Source: Bagarius yarrelli | Lineage: Eukaryota > Chordata > Actinopteri > Siluriformes > Sisoridae | Reading direction: 5' to 3' | Assembly: GCA_005784505.1 (NCBI GenBank) | Contig: VCAZ01000017.1 | Coordinates: forward strand, 496,001-560,000 | Length of the DNA: 64,000 nt | Shown here: one piece after another, positions 11,101-26,100 of the stretch | Numbering within the stretch: position 1 is the first letter of the stretch | How the letters are laid out: each line of letters begins with the position of its first letter | Translations under genes and position numbers: made by a program | Notes under the pieces: model-generated | Seen by the model: the letters and a program-made list of their open reading frames with translations, nothing else | Told to the model about the DNA's origin: nothing | Databases searched by the model: none

Positions 11101-14100
11101 ATGAAAAACCTAAAAAAAAACCAGAAAGTAACAGAATATTTCATTTACCAGGAAAACATGAATTAGTTCAGTAAATGACAATAACTGTCACTATGCCAGC
11201 AGATCAGACCAATTTGTTGTTTTATAGTCAGTATTGACTCATTTCACAGCATATTTAGCATCAGTCCCAGTTTGATTTTGCAAGCATTTAACTAAGTCCG
11301 TTTGATCCAAAATTCGCGAATTGGCACCCGTTCCGAAAGTCTAAGCGTGTCACTTGTCACTGGAGATAGCGAGAGTCCAGCTAACATCCTGGGCTTTATT
11401 TATGATGAGGAAAGCAAAAGAAGGTCGAGAAAGGATGAAATATAGTTGTCACCATCAGAGGACTTCACGGGACTTGTTAATCAACTCCATTCAGTAAAGC
11501 TGATGGGTCCCGGTTTTGATTTTGTAAACATCATTCCAAAGAGTGTTCTGTCACTCATGTGACTTTGTAACAATTTCTGGTGTTATTTGTATAAATTTGT
11601 ATTATATTTCGGATGTATCATATTTATTAGAGACGGATGTCTGATTTTTTTTTACAGGTACCGTAAACCCCACCAAGTGCAGCTGTCCCTTTGCACTCAA
11701 GATGTCTGCTTGTCAGCTGCTCTTAGAGATCACTACCTTTCTGAGAGAGACATTTCCCTGTCTTCCACGCCCACGCACAGAGCCCCTAGTGGTCAGAATG
11801 TGTACTTCTTTCTTATCTGTAACTAACCATAACTAAAAATCTGTAACTAAAAATATTCATAGGATTTTTAACCACCACAGAACAGGGTTAGACTTTAAAA
11901 AGTTAGAAGGTCAGTCTTTTTTATAAAATCAACTATATTGCCAAAGGTTTGTGGACATCAGACCATCACATCTTAATATGTGTTGCCACAAACACAGTTA
12001 AAAGCACAAAGTTGACTCTGAATTCTGTAGAATTATTATCACTCCTTGTTTGAAGTAAGAGGCCTGAACATATACCACAATAAAAACACGCCTGTCCACA
12101 AAACAAAGTGCATTAAGGTTTGATTAACTTAAGTGGCCTGCACAGAACCTTGACCTCAACCCCACTTAACACCTTTAGAATGCTCTGAAAGCATATTTAC
12201 AAGTCAGGACCCCAACGCCTGACATCAGTGCCCAATCTCAATAATGTTCCAATGTGGCTGTTATGATCAGTTTGATGTCTACATACATACACATTAAAAA
12301 CACACTTCCACCTTCTAATATATGCCGTAGCCAAAGTGGCAACGTCTCAATGTAAAAAAAATTGTCATTGACACCTTTCAGTTCAGAACTTCAGTATGAA
12401 GATCACATGTGATCTTTAATACTATTTTTACACACAGCCTATTTTTACACACAGCCTTAATCGATAACATAAAATACTGCCAAAATGTTAGATAAGCAAC
12501 ATTTCTATGGATGGATGTTTAGAGTGTTTATTTGAGTTTTTTATTACTCCTGCCAACCGAACTAATCTGGTTTATTAATATTAATAATTAACTATAGTAA
12601 GCAGAAAAACATCTCAGAATGCACAAAACATCCGACCTCAATGTAAGTGGGCTACATCAGACTTTTTTGAGTTGTCAACTGTCCTGTTTCTCTAAGTCAA
12701 TGAGATTTTTAGATTTCTGATTATGATTTTTATTTACCCTATTTTCTATTTGATTTATTTGACGCTTCAGACCCGTATCGGCATAGTTCCACATGGCTGC
12801 TGCCACGTGATTGAATGATTAGATAACTGCATGTAGTAAACAAATGTGCTCAATATTATAGGATTTAGAAAGTTGCAGACTGCGACTGGACCCAGAGCTA
12901 GGACGCCATCGCTACGAGAGAAAGATAAGCTTTGCTGGAATCTTAGATGATGAGGACGGCCATGATTCACTGAACAGCAGTAGTCACACTCTGAAATCTG
13001 ACACAACATGTGATGAAAAAAAATCATCTCAAGAACCTCTTGGTATAATTGTTTCTATTTATCAATGTTTTATGCTTGTTTATTGACACATATTAATTTT
13101 CAGATAAAATTTTTTAGCTCCCATCAGGAAGATCCGTATTGGAGGTTCACGGCTTCTGCAGATTAAAGGGGCGAGAAGTTTCAAGGTAAAGAAAGGTGGT
13201 TCTCTGTCTTCCATCCGCAGAGCTGGCAGTCTAAAGGGCACCAAAATGTCTCGTCATGACTCAGAGTCTGAGAACGATGCTGAATCTGATCGCCTGCTGT
13301 CTCAGAGCAGAGACACTGTCACAGATATTGGTAAGAATGATTCCTTAATATGTTTGTCTACATACCAGGTTGTTTTGACTGTCTAAAAAGAATCATTTTT
13401 CACTGTAAAACTTTAAGTTAAGGACTTTTTTTTCTGGACATTTTGTAGTTGTAGCATTTTTTTTATCATACTTTGTCACCCTTTTTTATGACAACACTTA
13501 AATAAAAAATACAGTATAACATATTATGTTTCCTTTCGTGCAAACTCGGCGCTGTGTCAGTGTGGACACTGTAGGAATGCTTCATTGTGAAACCGTGTCT
13601 GAATCTCTGTGTAAACACATGCTAAATTTTTGCCGCAGATAAGAGATGTGACTAGGAAATATGCACAAACAAGTCCATATGAGAACATCTATCTTACTGT
13701 ACTATAGCCTTTATTTTCTTCTCTAAATATTTTGCTATTGTAGGGCTATAATAAAACAGGTATGCAACTATGTCTGGGGTTTAGGAGACGCTGGCTAACT
13801 CTCCCCCACATTGTCTGTCTGGAGGACCAGGGACCAGTATTGTGTTATTCTTTTCAGCTAATGCTGTAAAGTTGCACATTCACAAAATGCATGAACACTC
13901 CCCTGTTGCCACTGTGCTTTCAGGGCATCTGCATGCAATTTCCCTGGATGACTGGTTCATTCTAAGTTGATAGTTGAGCCAGTCATCCATAGTTGGCACT
14001 TTCTCTGACATATTAGGGGATATCATGTTTTAGTGTGCATAGACAACATGACATTAGTTTTCACTGATAGCGATTTTTATCTCATGGGTAGCGGCACACA

Positions 14101-17100
14101 TTTGGCAAATGTTTTGGCTTGGTGGAAGTGGGTCTGTTCGATCTTCCAGGAGTCGTCCCACTGCCGCTATGGCTAGAGAATCCTTAGCAAAAGTCTGCCA
14201 CAGTCGAGTCAACATTTTCATCCTGGCTAACAGCTTGAGTCTGGTTTTTAGACGTAGTCTCCCTTTCTGATGGTACTCTTTGGGAGATTTCTGCCAGGAA
14301 ATATCCTCTTTCTTAGCTGCAGGAGCAATTTTCACCTTTGGCCATAGACATAGAAGCTTTAGAAGCAGGCCAGTCATTTGAGATAATAAGGACTTTCTCC
14401 ACCAGAAAGCTTTGAGCTGGGACTTGCCTCTAGTGCAATAAGCGCTCTCAAGACTTAGCCTACTGTCTTGTCAGTGAAGTGAAAGAGAGATGGAACTAAA
14501 ACAGTGGTAGCGCAGTGGTTAAGGTGTTGGCCTGGTACCTGGAAGATCAGGGTTCGATTTACAACACCACCAAGTTGCCACTGCTGGGCCCCTTATCAAG
14601 ACCCCCTAGTTGTATAAACTAGATAAAGATACGTCTTTTAGTCATGTGAAATGCAGGTTTTTAAGTAATGTAGTCCAGTGCCAATTGGTTCCTGGGTGCA
14701 GGTCGCAACACTAAGCCGCACCTGGTCCTGGTTTCTTTCTCCCCGAGAAGCTGACAAAATCGTATCGGGACGCTGTTTTCGGCCAGGTCCCGATACATAG
14801 TCCCCAACTGCATGTCGCCAGGGACAGCCACCTGTGAGGGCTGTGGCGGCCCCACAACAGTCTGGGCCCTCAGCCAAGCTGTATCAACAACAACAGGCCT
14901 CTTGGAGGAAGGTGGCACCGACAACCCGACCTCGAAGTGTTTTTGAGACAGACAACCCAGGCAGGAGGCAGCTGACCAGCCAAAACGCTCTCTGGACAGG
15001 GGATGGAATGGAGCTCCAGATCCACCACCACTATCTGGTTGACAAAAGAGCAAATTCCTTCTCTCCTGGATCACTCTCACAGTGTGGTAGGCTCACCCTA
15101 TCCCAGTGGTCCCACGCTGAATCCCGGCATCAGGACCAAGCTGAGTTCAGGTATCCTGTCTCTCCGACGCATGGGAAATGCAGCTGTTCTGCAGGTGGTG
15201 GCCACAACCCTTTTCTGGTAGTATGAGATCGAGCCTGTCCCCCAGGCCGAGATGAAGAGGGGGTTTACAGCCCCTACTTCATTGCAAAAAAGGGAAGGGG
15301 AGCAGGAGCCTATCCTGGATTTGAGAATGATGAACCGGGCACTCACAAACCCCCCTTTAGATAGCTGAATGCTCAAGCACATGTTAACATGCATAAGACA
15401 CCAGGATGTGTACTTTCATGTCTCGATCCTTCCAAGGCACAGACCATTTCTGTTGTTTACCTTTGAAAGACAAGTGTATCAGTACAAGGTCCCTGTCTTG
15501 CCTGTCTTTATGAAGCTCTTTGCCCACCGTTGTCCTTTTAGGCATGATGCATATGAGGCCCCTGCAGCACGGGCTTCGCGCCCAGGTTCTGAGATGGGCA
15601 TGACACCACGGCTCACACCGCGCTGTGTCACCAAACACTTAGTCCATGTGGGATCATCTTCTTATGGGCAAGAGTGCTTTTCTGGAACTGTTCTGCAAAG
15701 GCCATACAGGTAGATCTGTTTAAGCCCATGCAGTCAGTGAAGCTTAGGTCCCTCTCTTTGAATACGGCCATCCTGACTGCGCTTACCTCGATGAAAAGGG
15801 TGGGGTACCTTCAAGCTGTCTCAGTTGACGGAGCATGCCTAGAATTTGGTCCGGCAAACTTTCACGTTGCCCCCGACTGGAAAACGTGCCTAACTTGAGC
15901 TATACCCAATACATTTGCAAAGTTTTATAAGGGAATGGAGATATTGTGTCCCCTATGGCACTGCCCCGAAGTGCTCCTGGGGAGACGATACATACAGGAC
16001 AGAACGAGTGAGCAGAAGCTTTTTTTACATCTGGATATCCAGGGCATGGCCAGCCATGCAAATTCTGCTTAACCAGTTTTATTTAAAAATGTCAGAGGTA
16101 CTTTGGGTACCAAGGCATTCCCTCTATCACAGACTAAGGGTTACCATATGTAACCGAGAAGTTAATACCATAGTTACCATAGGCTTTTTTTCTATCTGTA
16201 TATGCAGGAAGCCCCTGGAGTGCTAGTGAGCCCAGCATTGAGCCTGAAGGCCCTGGAAGCACTGGTGGAGTGGACGACTACCACCGCAACATGTCATGGC
16301 TACATGTAAGTTAACGTTGATTTGTGTGTGTGTGTGTTTGTTTGTGGTGTGGGTGGTTATAAACATGTTATATTTTTAACATTTTCTTTCAGATCATGAT
16401 TCTACTGTGCAACCAGCAGAGTTTTATCTGCACCCATGTGGATTATTGCCACCCTCGCTGCTACCAGCGTCACAGTCGTTCCTGTGCTCGGCTCGTCCGT
16501 GCTATCAAGCTGCTTTATGGTGAAACAGTTGATAGCCTGAGAGAGAACAGCTCTAGCAGTAACTTTAGCGCGCGTGCCAAGAAGAGTAAAGATGTATGTA
16601 AAGTAATGTATTAAACACTGTGATGTCAATTTGAGTGTAAAATGTACTAGTGTATACACCTAGACAAAACTGCAAACCCAAAGTTTACAAAACATATAAT
16701 AACTCACTAATATCTGTCACAGGACAGCATAAAATTAAAAAATTACGTTAAAAAAACATCTTAGTCTTAGATCTTAGTAATCCCCAAAGCACTTAGAATA
16801 ATTACTCAATTAATGTAATTGTTTTCACCCTTATATTGGCTCTCTTTTAACCAACATATACATTGAGTTTTATATGAAGCATTTTTTATAAACCATAAAA
16901 GAGAAAATTATTACATGATGCCGGGTTACACCATGTTAATTTCATATGAACTATAGAGAATTATAATATATAAAGGTTAAAAATAGATTAAATTGGACCC
17001 AAAGACAACAGAACAGTTAATTTAACCACATTAATTTGTTGCCACAGTAGAAATCCCTGGTCACATTTCAGTTATCCATAAACAACCACCAGTGTCACCC

Positions 17101-20100
17101 AGATAAGGATAGGTTCCCCCTTTCTAGTTCTGGTCTGGTTCCTGTCAAGATTTCCTCCTAATAGCATTTCAAAGAGTTGTTCTAACTAGTGTTGACTCAA
17201 GCTTGCTAAATTGAAATAAATTAAATCGAATTTAATTAAATAAATGTGTGACACAACTTTTGTTAAGATAAACAAAAAGTAATGTTTACCTTATGCAAGA
17301 AACTAAAACTAAAAATGATTCTTTTTATATTTAATAAGATTCTTGATTCATATTAATGATTCTTTTTATAATTAGGTATATTCTAAACCGTCTCTCTTTC
17401 AGTGCTCGGACAAGTCATGTCTGCGGACGCCATCTATGAAGAGACGTCCTACTGACAGCAATGCAGAGGGCAAGAAAGACACTGGGATGCTGAAGTACAT
17501 TCGCACACAGGTGCAGCCTTTAGACTATTAAAAGCAGTTTGCCTGTTTAAATAAAAGTCCTCTATTATGATAAAGCATTAAACATTTTATTTGAACACCC
17601 TTGTTCAATAACACACATTAGACCTGCATACCAGTCATAAAATTCAAGTTATAAGATGCATCACTGTTTCTGATTAATAATATTTTATGATTTATTATTA
17701 GTTGTAATGTAAGTGGTAGCTCGGTGCTTAATGTGTTGGTCTGCTGATCGAAAACTCGTAAATTTAATTTCCAGGCCAAGCTAGCTACAACAGCTGAGCC
17801 CCTGGGCAAACCTTTAATTCTTAACTGCTAAGTTGTATAAATGCGATCAACTTAAGTAGTTGTGAATAAAGTTGACTACCAAATGCTGTAAATTTTAATG
17901 TCAAATGTCCTGTGGTTTTTACATTCGTTGTGTCCTGTGGTTTAATGCTGTGATATATACACACTAGGGATAGATTCATTACCATAGTTTACCCATAGAT
18001 GAGATTTCTTATGCAAAAAAAAATCTGTTTTGCATTTGCAGGTTATGAGTCTGTCACCAGCACCTCTTTCTCTGCTTATTAAAGCTGCTCCCATCCTGAC
18101 TGAGGATATGTATGGAGACATTCAGCCAGCTGCATGGGAGCTGTTGCTAAGCGTTGATGAGCACATGGCTGCTGCTGCGGGTTTGTTTTAGTATTAGTAT
18201 TCTACAATACCAGTACTATTAACAAATATAGTGGTAAAGAAGAAAAAAGACAGCGGAACCCTGGTTTACAAACATAAATTCTGTTTGCGACCTGATTTGG
18301 TCATAGGTTTTTTATGGTAATGCATGTAAATAAAATGAATCTGTTCCTGACCAATACAAACCATAACCGTGGGATCTGAGGGGGCTGCAGCACTCCCAGC
18401 CGACGACTAGAAAAAAATTATTATAAATAAAAAATTCTGTAATGCAGCACTGCCTTGCAATATATGTTTCTATGGCCAAACTACAAACCATAAGAAACGT
18501 ATGATTTGTTAATGTTTTTAAAGTACAAAATACAAAATGAAGTATTAAAAAAAGACTTAATTATCCATAAATAATACAGCTAACTATAAAAAAAATATTT
18601 AAAAAATATACAGGATAGAGAGAGGGAGCGCGAACACATCTTTTTCTATTGTTCACATACCTTTTTCAAAAAAGTTGCTGACGTGAAGGAATGGAGGAGA
18701 GAAGAATGGGTGAGGAGGAGGTTACTGTGAGATCAGACCCATTAATACCATGCTTATGTATGGCAACAATTTTCTTCTTAAATTGTATAGTTTTTTTCTT
18801 TAGCACCTTCTTATTACCACTACCACTCTGTATTTTATTAGGGGCCATTAGGAAATTATTTTGTATAGTAAAATAATAATACTACGAAAGAAGATAATAA
18901 TGTTCACAGGCAGGGGGACTCTGAGGGGAGGGGCAGGAAGGACGAGTCTAAGGGCCCACACACTTTGGGAGCCCCAGGGATCTGTTTTATTAGTAGAAAC
19001 AGTGTGGAATGAGTGTGAAAGGGGGTTCCAACCTCCCATTTATCATAGGACCCAAAATTGCTAGCGGCACCCGTTTACAGATACTATGTGCACCTATGAT
19101 CACAACAGAAAACAGAATAAAACTGATGCTTGGCGACGCACTCATGCCTATGTTTAGATGATAGTTGTGGCTTGGGAAGGCAGTTTTTGGGTTGTACTTC
19201 AAGGTAGTAAACAAGGACAAATTTAAGGCAAATTTTTAGGACATTAACTGATTTGTACTGTAACTGAAGGGCGTTTGCGACCCGAAGTTTCACTGTACAT
19301 TAGTTTATACAATACATGTAAATAAATAAAATGTCTATGCTTAGGTAAAAATGTAAAGATGTATTGTAAACAATAATAAAATAATAAATTACATTTATGA
19401 TAAAACAATTAAGCATAGTAGTTGATTAAAAAATGTTTTGAAATGCCCAATATTACATATACATGTTTTCCAACATTTTATTCTAAATTTATATCTATTT
19501 TAACTCTTTTATTAGCCTTCACACTTCAGAAAAAGGTTTTTACTATATTTGGGAGTGTGGCTGATTTACCACAATACTGTTTGTGAGTGAGTTCATCCTG
19601 ATGTTTTCAGTAATGGTTTGGCTCAGGGCTCTGTGCAGGACACTCAAGTTGTTTGCACACAAAGAGAACATGTCGTGTCTTCATGGAGCTCTGTGGATTT
19701 GTGCGCAAGGGCATTTACATGCTTAGGTTCAGTGAGGGAAAATGACAAGTGGCAGCTTAGTGGTCAGTTGTCCAGAACCAGAGCTACCAACAATAGGTCC
19801 CTATGTACAACTAAAACAATTGGAAGTTTAAAGACACACTTATGAGCAAGCAAGTAAGGTGTCTACAGTCTTATTATTTATTTATTTGGTCCACAATCTG
19901 ATCTCATATAAATAAAATTCTCTTCTTTCCTAAATGACACAAGGTCTATCATGTAAAAACACATGAGCTATTAACCGAAAAAATAATAAAAATAATGTCT
20001 AAGCCTACATTATTTTGTAGTTTAGCTTACGACATTCAGACGTATACACAGACGTGTCAATCTACTGTAAATCTACTGTATTTATCCTGTTTACTGTTAT

Positions 20101-23100
20101 ACTAAATTAAGCTTGTCACCCCCCCCCCTCCTTATTCGCACACTTGCAGCGGCGATGTTTCTGCTGTGTGCAGTAAAAGTTCCTGATGCTGTTACTGAAA
20201 TGATGATGGCTGAGTTTCAGCACCAGGAAGCCAGTCAAAGGATTAACTCTGTGCTTAAATTCTACACTGTCTGGAGATTCCGCTACCAGGTGTGGCCTCG
20301 TATGGAGGAGGGAGCACAACAGATCTTTAAGGTACTAGTCAGTGATGCAGCCATTATCGTTTACAGAGAAAAGAAATTAGTTATTACATATCTTTATGTT
20401 GTATTAATACATGCCATTTTTGTAGCTACACAATGCTACAGTGTCATGTAAGTTTATATTTACAGGTATGTATATATAGTTATATGTATATTTATGTATA
20501 TGCACAGATTTGTATATATGTTTAAAAAAAAACAAATTTAATAGGTAAAGGTGTATGGACACCAGATATTATACTTTTATAGTTTTTCAGGAAGCTGTTC
20601 TCTGTCTCTGGTAAGATGTAGTCTGTTTGTGTTCTAATATTGACTCATTTCACTTGCCAAATTAAATTTTGAATTCTCCAAGGTTTCAATATCCCACTGA
20701 TGGGTTTACAATCATAAAATCCTGTGTGTACTGGGATTCAGGTTTGTAGCTTAGCTAGGTCATGTACAGTCTTGCTGAATTGAATGTTTTAGCTTTATTT
20801 TAGACAGTGATTTTAGATGTGCAAGTAATGTCTAGACCTCTTAGCCAGTGAAAACTAGAATTAAAAGAGTGTAGAGTTCAAATTTGCAGTGCAGTATTAA
20901 TAACACATACATGTACATTTACAGCATTTAACAAACGTCCTTATCCAGAGCGACTAACATTCTCTTTTATACAACTGAGCAATTGGGGGTGAAGGGCTCA
21001 GGGGTCCAGCAGTTGCAACTTGGTGGTGCTGGCAATCGAACCCCGATCTTTCAATTAGCAGTCCAACACCTTAACAACTGCACCACCACTTCCCCCATAC
21101 AAAGTAAGAGCTGTTTTTCTCTGTTGATTTGTTTTTCCTCTCTTTGATGTGGGTGTTTTTGTATAGATTCCGCCACCCAGCATTAATTTCACTCTGCCAT
21201 CCCCAATTTTGGGAATGCCCTGTGTGCCCATGTTTGATCCGCCATGGGTGCCAATGAACACTGGAACAGTTCCAGATGCAATCAGTGAAGATCAGTCTGT
21301 AAGTTCAATCATTATGCCGATTTTTTACATTAATAAAACAGATATTTGGGTTGAATCTGTTTGCTTTAGTGTCACTTAAATGCAAAAAGTATGATTATTT
21401 TTTTATGCAGAAGATTTTAAACCAACATTATAAGACAACCTTTGTCTTGTCTATGTAATACCTTAAAACTTATGAATTTAGTACATCAAAATAATTATTT
21501 AACCAGTGTTGTTGTATTGTAAATATTTTTAATAACATCTTAAAGTCGATTAGGAACTGCGGTACAGTGATTTTATAACAATGGGGTTTTTTTTTACCCT
21601 GGATAAAATCAGTCATACCATTGCATTAATATGCCTGTGTGGTCAACTTTCAGAAATCCTTCTCAGCTCGAGCTGTGTCACGCTCTCACCAGCGTGCTGA
21701 ACACATCTTAAAAAACATGCAGCAAGAGGACGAAAAGAGGAGACTGGGGCGAGAGGCCAGCATTATCACAGCCATTCCCATCGCTCAGGAGGCCTGCTAT
21801 GAGCCCACCTGCAGTCCTCCACCTGAACAAGAGGAAGAGGGTTCGTTTATTATGTGTCTGCCTAAATTAAATAAAAAACTAAATAGCTATTGAGAAACAG
21901 AGGCCTTCATCATTTGAGCTTGTACTTACATACAATCTGTAGAGTGAAGTATGGAGGTATAAGGCATAGATAAATATGGGAAGTTTTATTAAACCTTTTA
22001 CAATTTAAATGCAGTATTTTACAATAAATATTGCTATAACATAAGAAATGTTACTTTTTATCTATAATCTGTATTCATATTTGCTGTGCCAACAGAAGAT
22101 GTGTTAAATCTGGCATCTCGTCGTCTCTCTGTAAGCCCCTCCTGTGCCTCCAGCAACTCACACAGGAACTACTCATTCCGCCGAGGCTCGATGTGGTCAG
22201 TGCGCTCAGCAGTCAGTGCTGAAGGTTAGCAATTCATTGTCAAAGTTATTTTATCATCAAGTTACTGTATACATTATTTAAAATGCATCATATGACCCCT
22301 TTTTTTAAATCATGTTTTTTTTTATCTTATTTATTGTTTTAGATGACGAAAACACTACAGAACACACACCCACGCATCACATGTTACAGCCTCCTCAAGC
22401 CGTGTTCCCAGCATGCATTTGTGCTGCGGTGTTGCCTATAGTGCACCTAATGGAGGATGGAGACATTCGAGAGGACGGTGTTGCCGGTATGGTAAAAACA
22501 CAAAAAAACGATTTGGGGGAGAATTTATTTCCTGCACCACTTTGATAAATAGACAATAGTGGATTGAACAGTTGTAGCTCTGAATGGGTGCTCAGAAAAT
22601 CACAGTTCAAGATATTGCCAAGCTGTCTCTGTTGCAATAAAGGCATTGTCTTGTTTTCAGAGATCCATGGTTGCAACAGTAACTAAAGATGTTACCTTTT
22701 AATTTTCACTAGTCATTGCAGAGCATTTGCTTTAGAAACGATGTACAATCACTCAGGGCAGAAGAATTAAATCATGTATTAAATGAACTGCTCTGAATAG
22801 GGCAGAATAAAATATGACTTAGCAACCGCATTGAATAGAACAGAACAATAAATCGACACTGAATAGGGCAAAAGAATCATAGCATGCAGTCAGATGAACT
22901 GCTTTCAATAGGGCAGAGTACACAGCATGTCCTCGTTTATCGCATCAATATACCTCCTCTTTGGTCTTCCTCTTTGCCTTCTGCCTTTTAGCTTCATTTC
23001 TAACATCCTCCCGCTAATATATTCGCTATCCCTCCTCTGTACTTGTCCAAACCACCTTAATCTGGTTTCCCTGACTTTTTCCCCAAAACATCTAACATGA

Positions 23101-26100
23101 GCCGGTTGAATCCTGTTCAACCTTGTCACTCTCATGAAAAACCTAAACATTTTGAGCTCTGCTACTTTCAGCTCTGCCACCTGTCTTTTTCTTAGTGCCA
23201 CTGTCTCTAAACCATACATCATAGCTGGTCTTACCACTGTCTACTACACCTTACCCTTAATTCTAACTGATATTCTCCTGTCACACATCACTCCTGACAC
23301 GTTTCTCCACCCATTCCAACTTGCCTGTACTCGCTTCTTTACCTCTTTTACACACTCACCTTTGCTCTGGACTGTCGATCCCAAATACCTAAACTCCTGT
23401 CCTTCTTTACCTCTTCACCCTGTAATCTCACTGTTCCACTGTCCTTCCTTTCATTCAAACACATGTACTCTGTCTTGCTACAACTGACTTTCATTCCTCT
23501 TCTCTCCAGAGCAAACCTCCACCTCTCCAGGTTTTTCTCCACCTGCTCCCTGCTCTGACTACAGAAAACAATGTCATCTGCAAACATCATTGTTCAATGA
23601 GATTCCTGTCTGAACTTGTCTGTCAACTAATCCATCACCACAGCAAACAAGAAGGGGCTTAAAGCTGATCCCTGATGCAGTCCCACATCAACTTCTCTGT
23701 CTGACCTACTGCACACCTCAGTACTGTCCTCCTTCCCTCATATATGTCCTGCACCAGCCTCACATACTTCTCTGCTATTCCTGACTTCCTCATACAATAC
23801 CACAGATCTTCTCTTGGTACCCTGGTACCTTTCTCCAGGTCTACAATGCAGCTCCCGACGACCATCTGTACCACTTCCTCTGTACTTATCTATTAGCACT
23901 CTAAGAGCAAGGATTGCATCTGTAGTGCTCTTTCTGGGCATAAAGCCATACTGCTGCCTTTTCTAGACATTTCCACACCTCCACTAAAAAAACTTAAAAT
24001 CTCATCAGGACCAAACGCCTTTCTTCCTTTAATCCTCTTCAAAGCCATCCTAATTTAGTATGCACTAATATACTGGTCGCAAATGCATATATGCTGTAAT
24101 TTAGAAAAGACAAAACTGATCCAGGGCAGACTCAAGAATTTAAAAAAATAGCGCCATCTGCTCAGGCAGACTGAGAACATGAACCTGATCATCACTGTCA
24201 TAAAATCTCTTGATTTTATAAACAGCTTATAAAATCTTGTAAAAAAAAATTCTGAGAAGAGAGACCCCCACCGTCTGCCACTGCTCAGAAGATTTCAGAC
24301 ACTTTTCTTCTACAGTGCCTTATCTTAAATCATCATCTTATGAGTTATTTCATGAGCAAAATTAACGCTACAGATTTTGTTTGCTGCTAGCAACCATTTA
24401 GCGAGAGAAGGCAGGTTACTGAACATCACGCAGTGATCACCTAAATTTCTAGACGAGTTCTACAGTGTGACATTTGTACAGTCTGACAAGCAACAATCAC
24501 AAAAGACTATTAAAAATCGCTTTCAGTGTAAGCACAAAGTATGTATTTATCCACATCCAAATTTTCTAATTGTGCGTCATTATTTTGATCCCTGTGTACA
24601 GTTAGTGCTGTGGCTCAGCAGGTGCTGTGGAACTGTCTTATTGAAGACCCAGCTCTGGTTCTCCGACACTTTCTAGAGAAACTAACAGTCAGTAACAGAC
24701 AGGTAAATGACTAAAAGTTGTCTGTCTAACAAGATTATGCAGCTTAAATGTCTAAGCAGGTTTATTCTTTTTTCCTAGGATGAGCTAATGTATATGCTAC
24801 GAAAGCTGCTCCTGAACATTGGGGATCTTCCTGCACAAACATCACACATCCTCTTCAACTACCTGGTGAAGCCAATTGTTTAAACCACTGTGCAGCTAAA
24901 AATCTGGATAATGTGTGCATAAACATAAAAGCATGATGTCTTAGAAAAGTGATGGCTGTTTGTGCTTTTTACTCAGGTGGGACTGATCATGTACTTTGTT
25001 CGGACACCGTGTGAGTGGGGAATGGATGCTATCTCAGCTACACTGACCTTTCTGTGGGAAGTGGTGGGCTATGTAGAGGGTCTCTTCTTTAAAGACCTTA
25101 AACAGACCATGAAGAAAGAGCAGTGTGAAGTGAAACTGCTGGTCACTGCCTCTATGCCAGGTAGAACATTCTAATAACTGTATAAGGAAGCAGACTTTTC
25201 TGTAAAAGCTTTTGCATCAGCACATGAAAAAAGAAGCCCTGCTTTGAAGTGTGCTTTGATTTGGTGACTATGCTGTGTCTTGTGTATGTACATATAGGTA
25301 CAAAGACTCTAGTGGTCCATGGGCAGAATGAGTGTGATATTCCTACACAGCTACCAGTACACGAAGATACACAGTTTGAAGCTTTGCTTAAGGTAAATTT
25401 TACAGCACATTGTTTTACAGCACATTTAATAGCACATTGTGAGGATAAATATATATTTTTATAACATTCAAGATTTTATACTCAGTCAGGTGACCATTTA
25501 AAAAAGCAGCAAGCATCTTAGTAGTGCTACAGAATATTTACACAACTGTGGTAATATTAGTTATAATTTTTATCAGTGGGTGAAGCGACTAGTGTTTCCC
25601 TTGACAACAATTTAGTTGTCATGCTACAAAAAATAAAACAATTTGGTGGGAGATTTTGGTCTCTATCAATTCCTTGAGGCGTGCTGAGCGATAGGTCATT
25701 TTCATTGGTCAGCCATTTTGGGCATCGATGATTTTGAATTTTGTCATTAAATGTTGTATTTTAGAAACATATCATTTAAAACTCTGGATTATGTTCTGAA
25801 TGGACATGTAATATTTTATGTCAGCACCCTCTAGTAATAAAAATATCTAACAAAAATTATGAAAATGCTTATACCATATGTAAAATTCAGCATATTGTCA
25901 TTGCACTTGCATTATTAGATTAGTTGGCTTATGAGGAATACTACAATACCAAATTTGCCATATTTTACCATACCTCTCCTACACAATTTGTCTAATTTGT
26001 ACGAAACATTGTAAGTAGCTTCTACAGACAAACGGTTATTAACAGATTTTTGATTGGTCAAGCAGTTCTTATATAACATTTCAACAATTTCGGGGTAAGC

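Noticed and set aside
14054..14377. 107-codon minus-strand open frame
   Set aside because: No recognised domain; it sits in a rearranged retroelement block and is most likely part of it.
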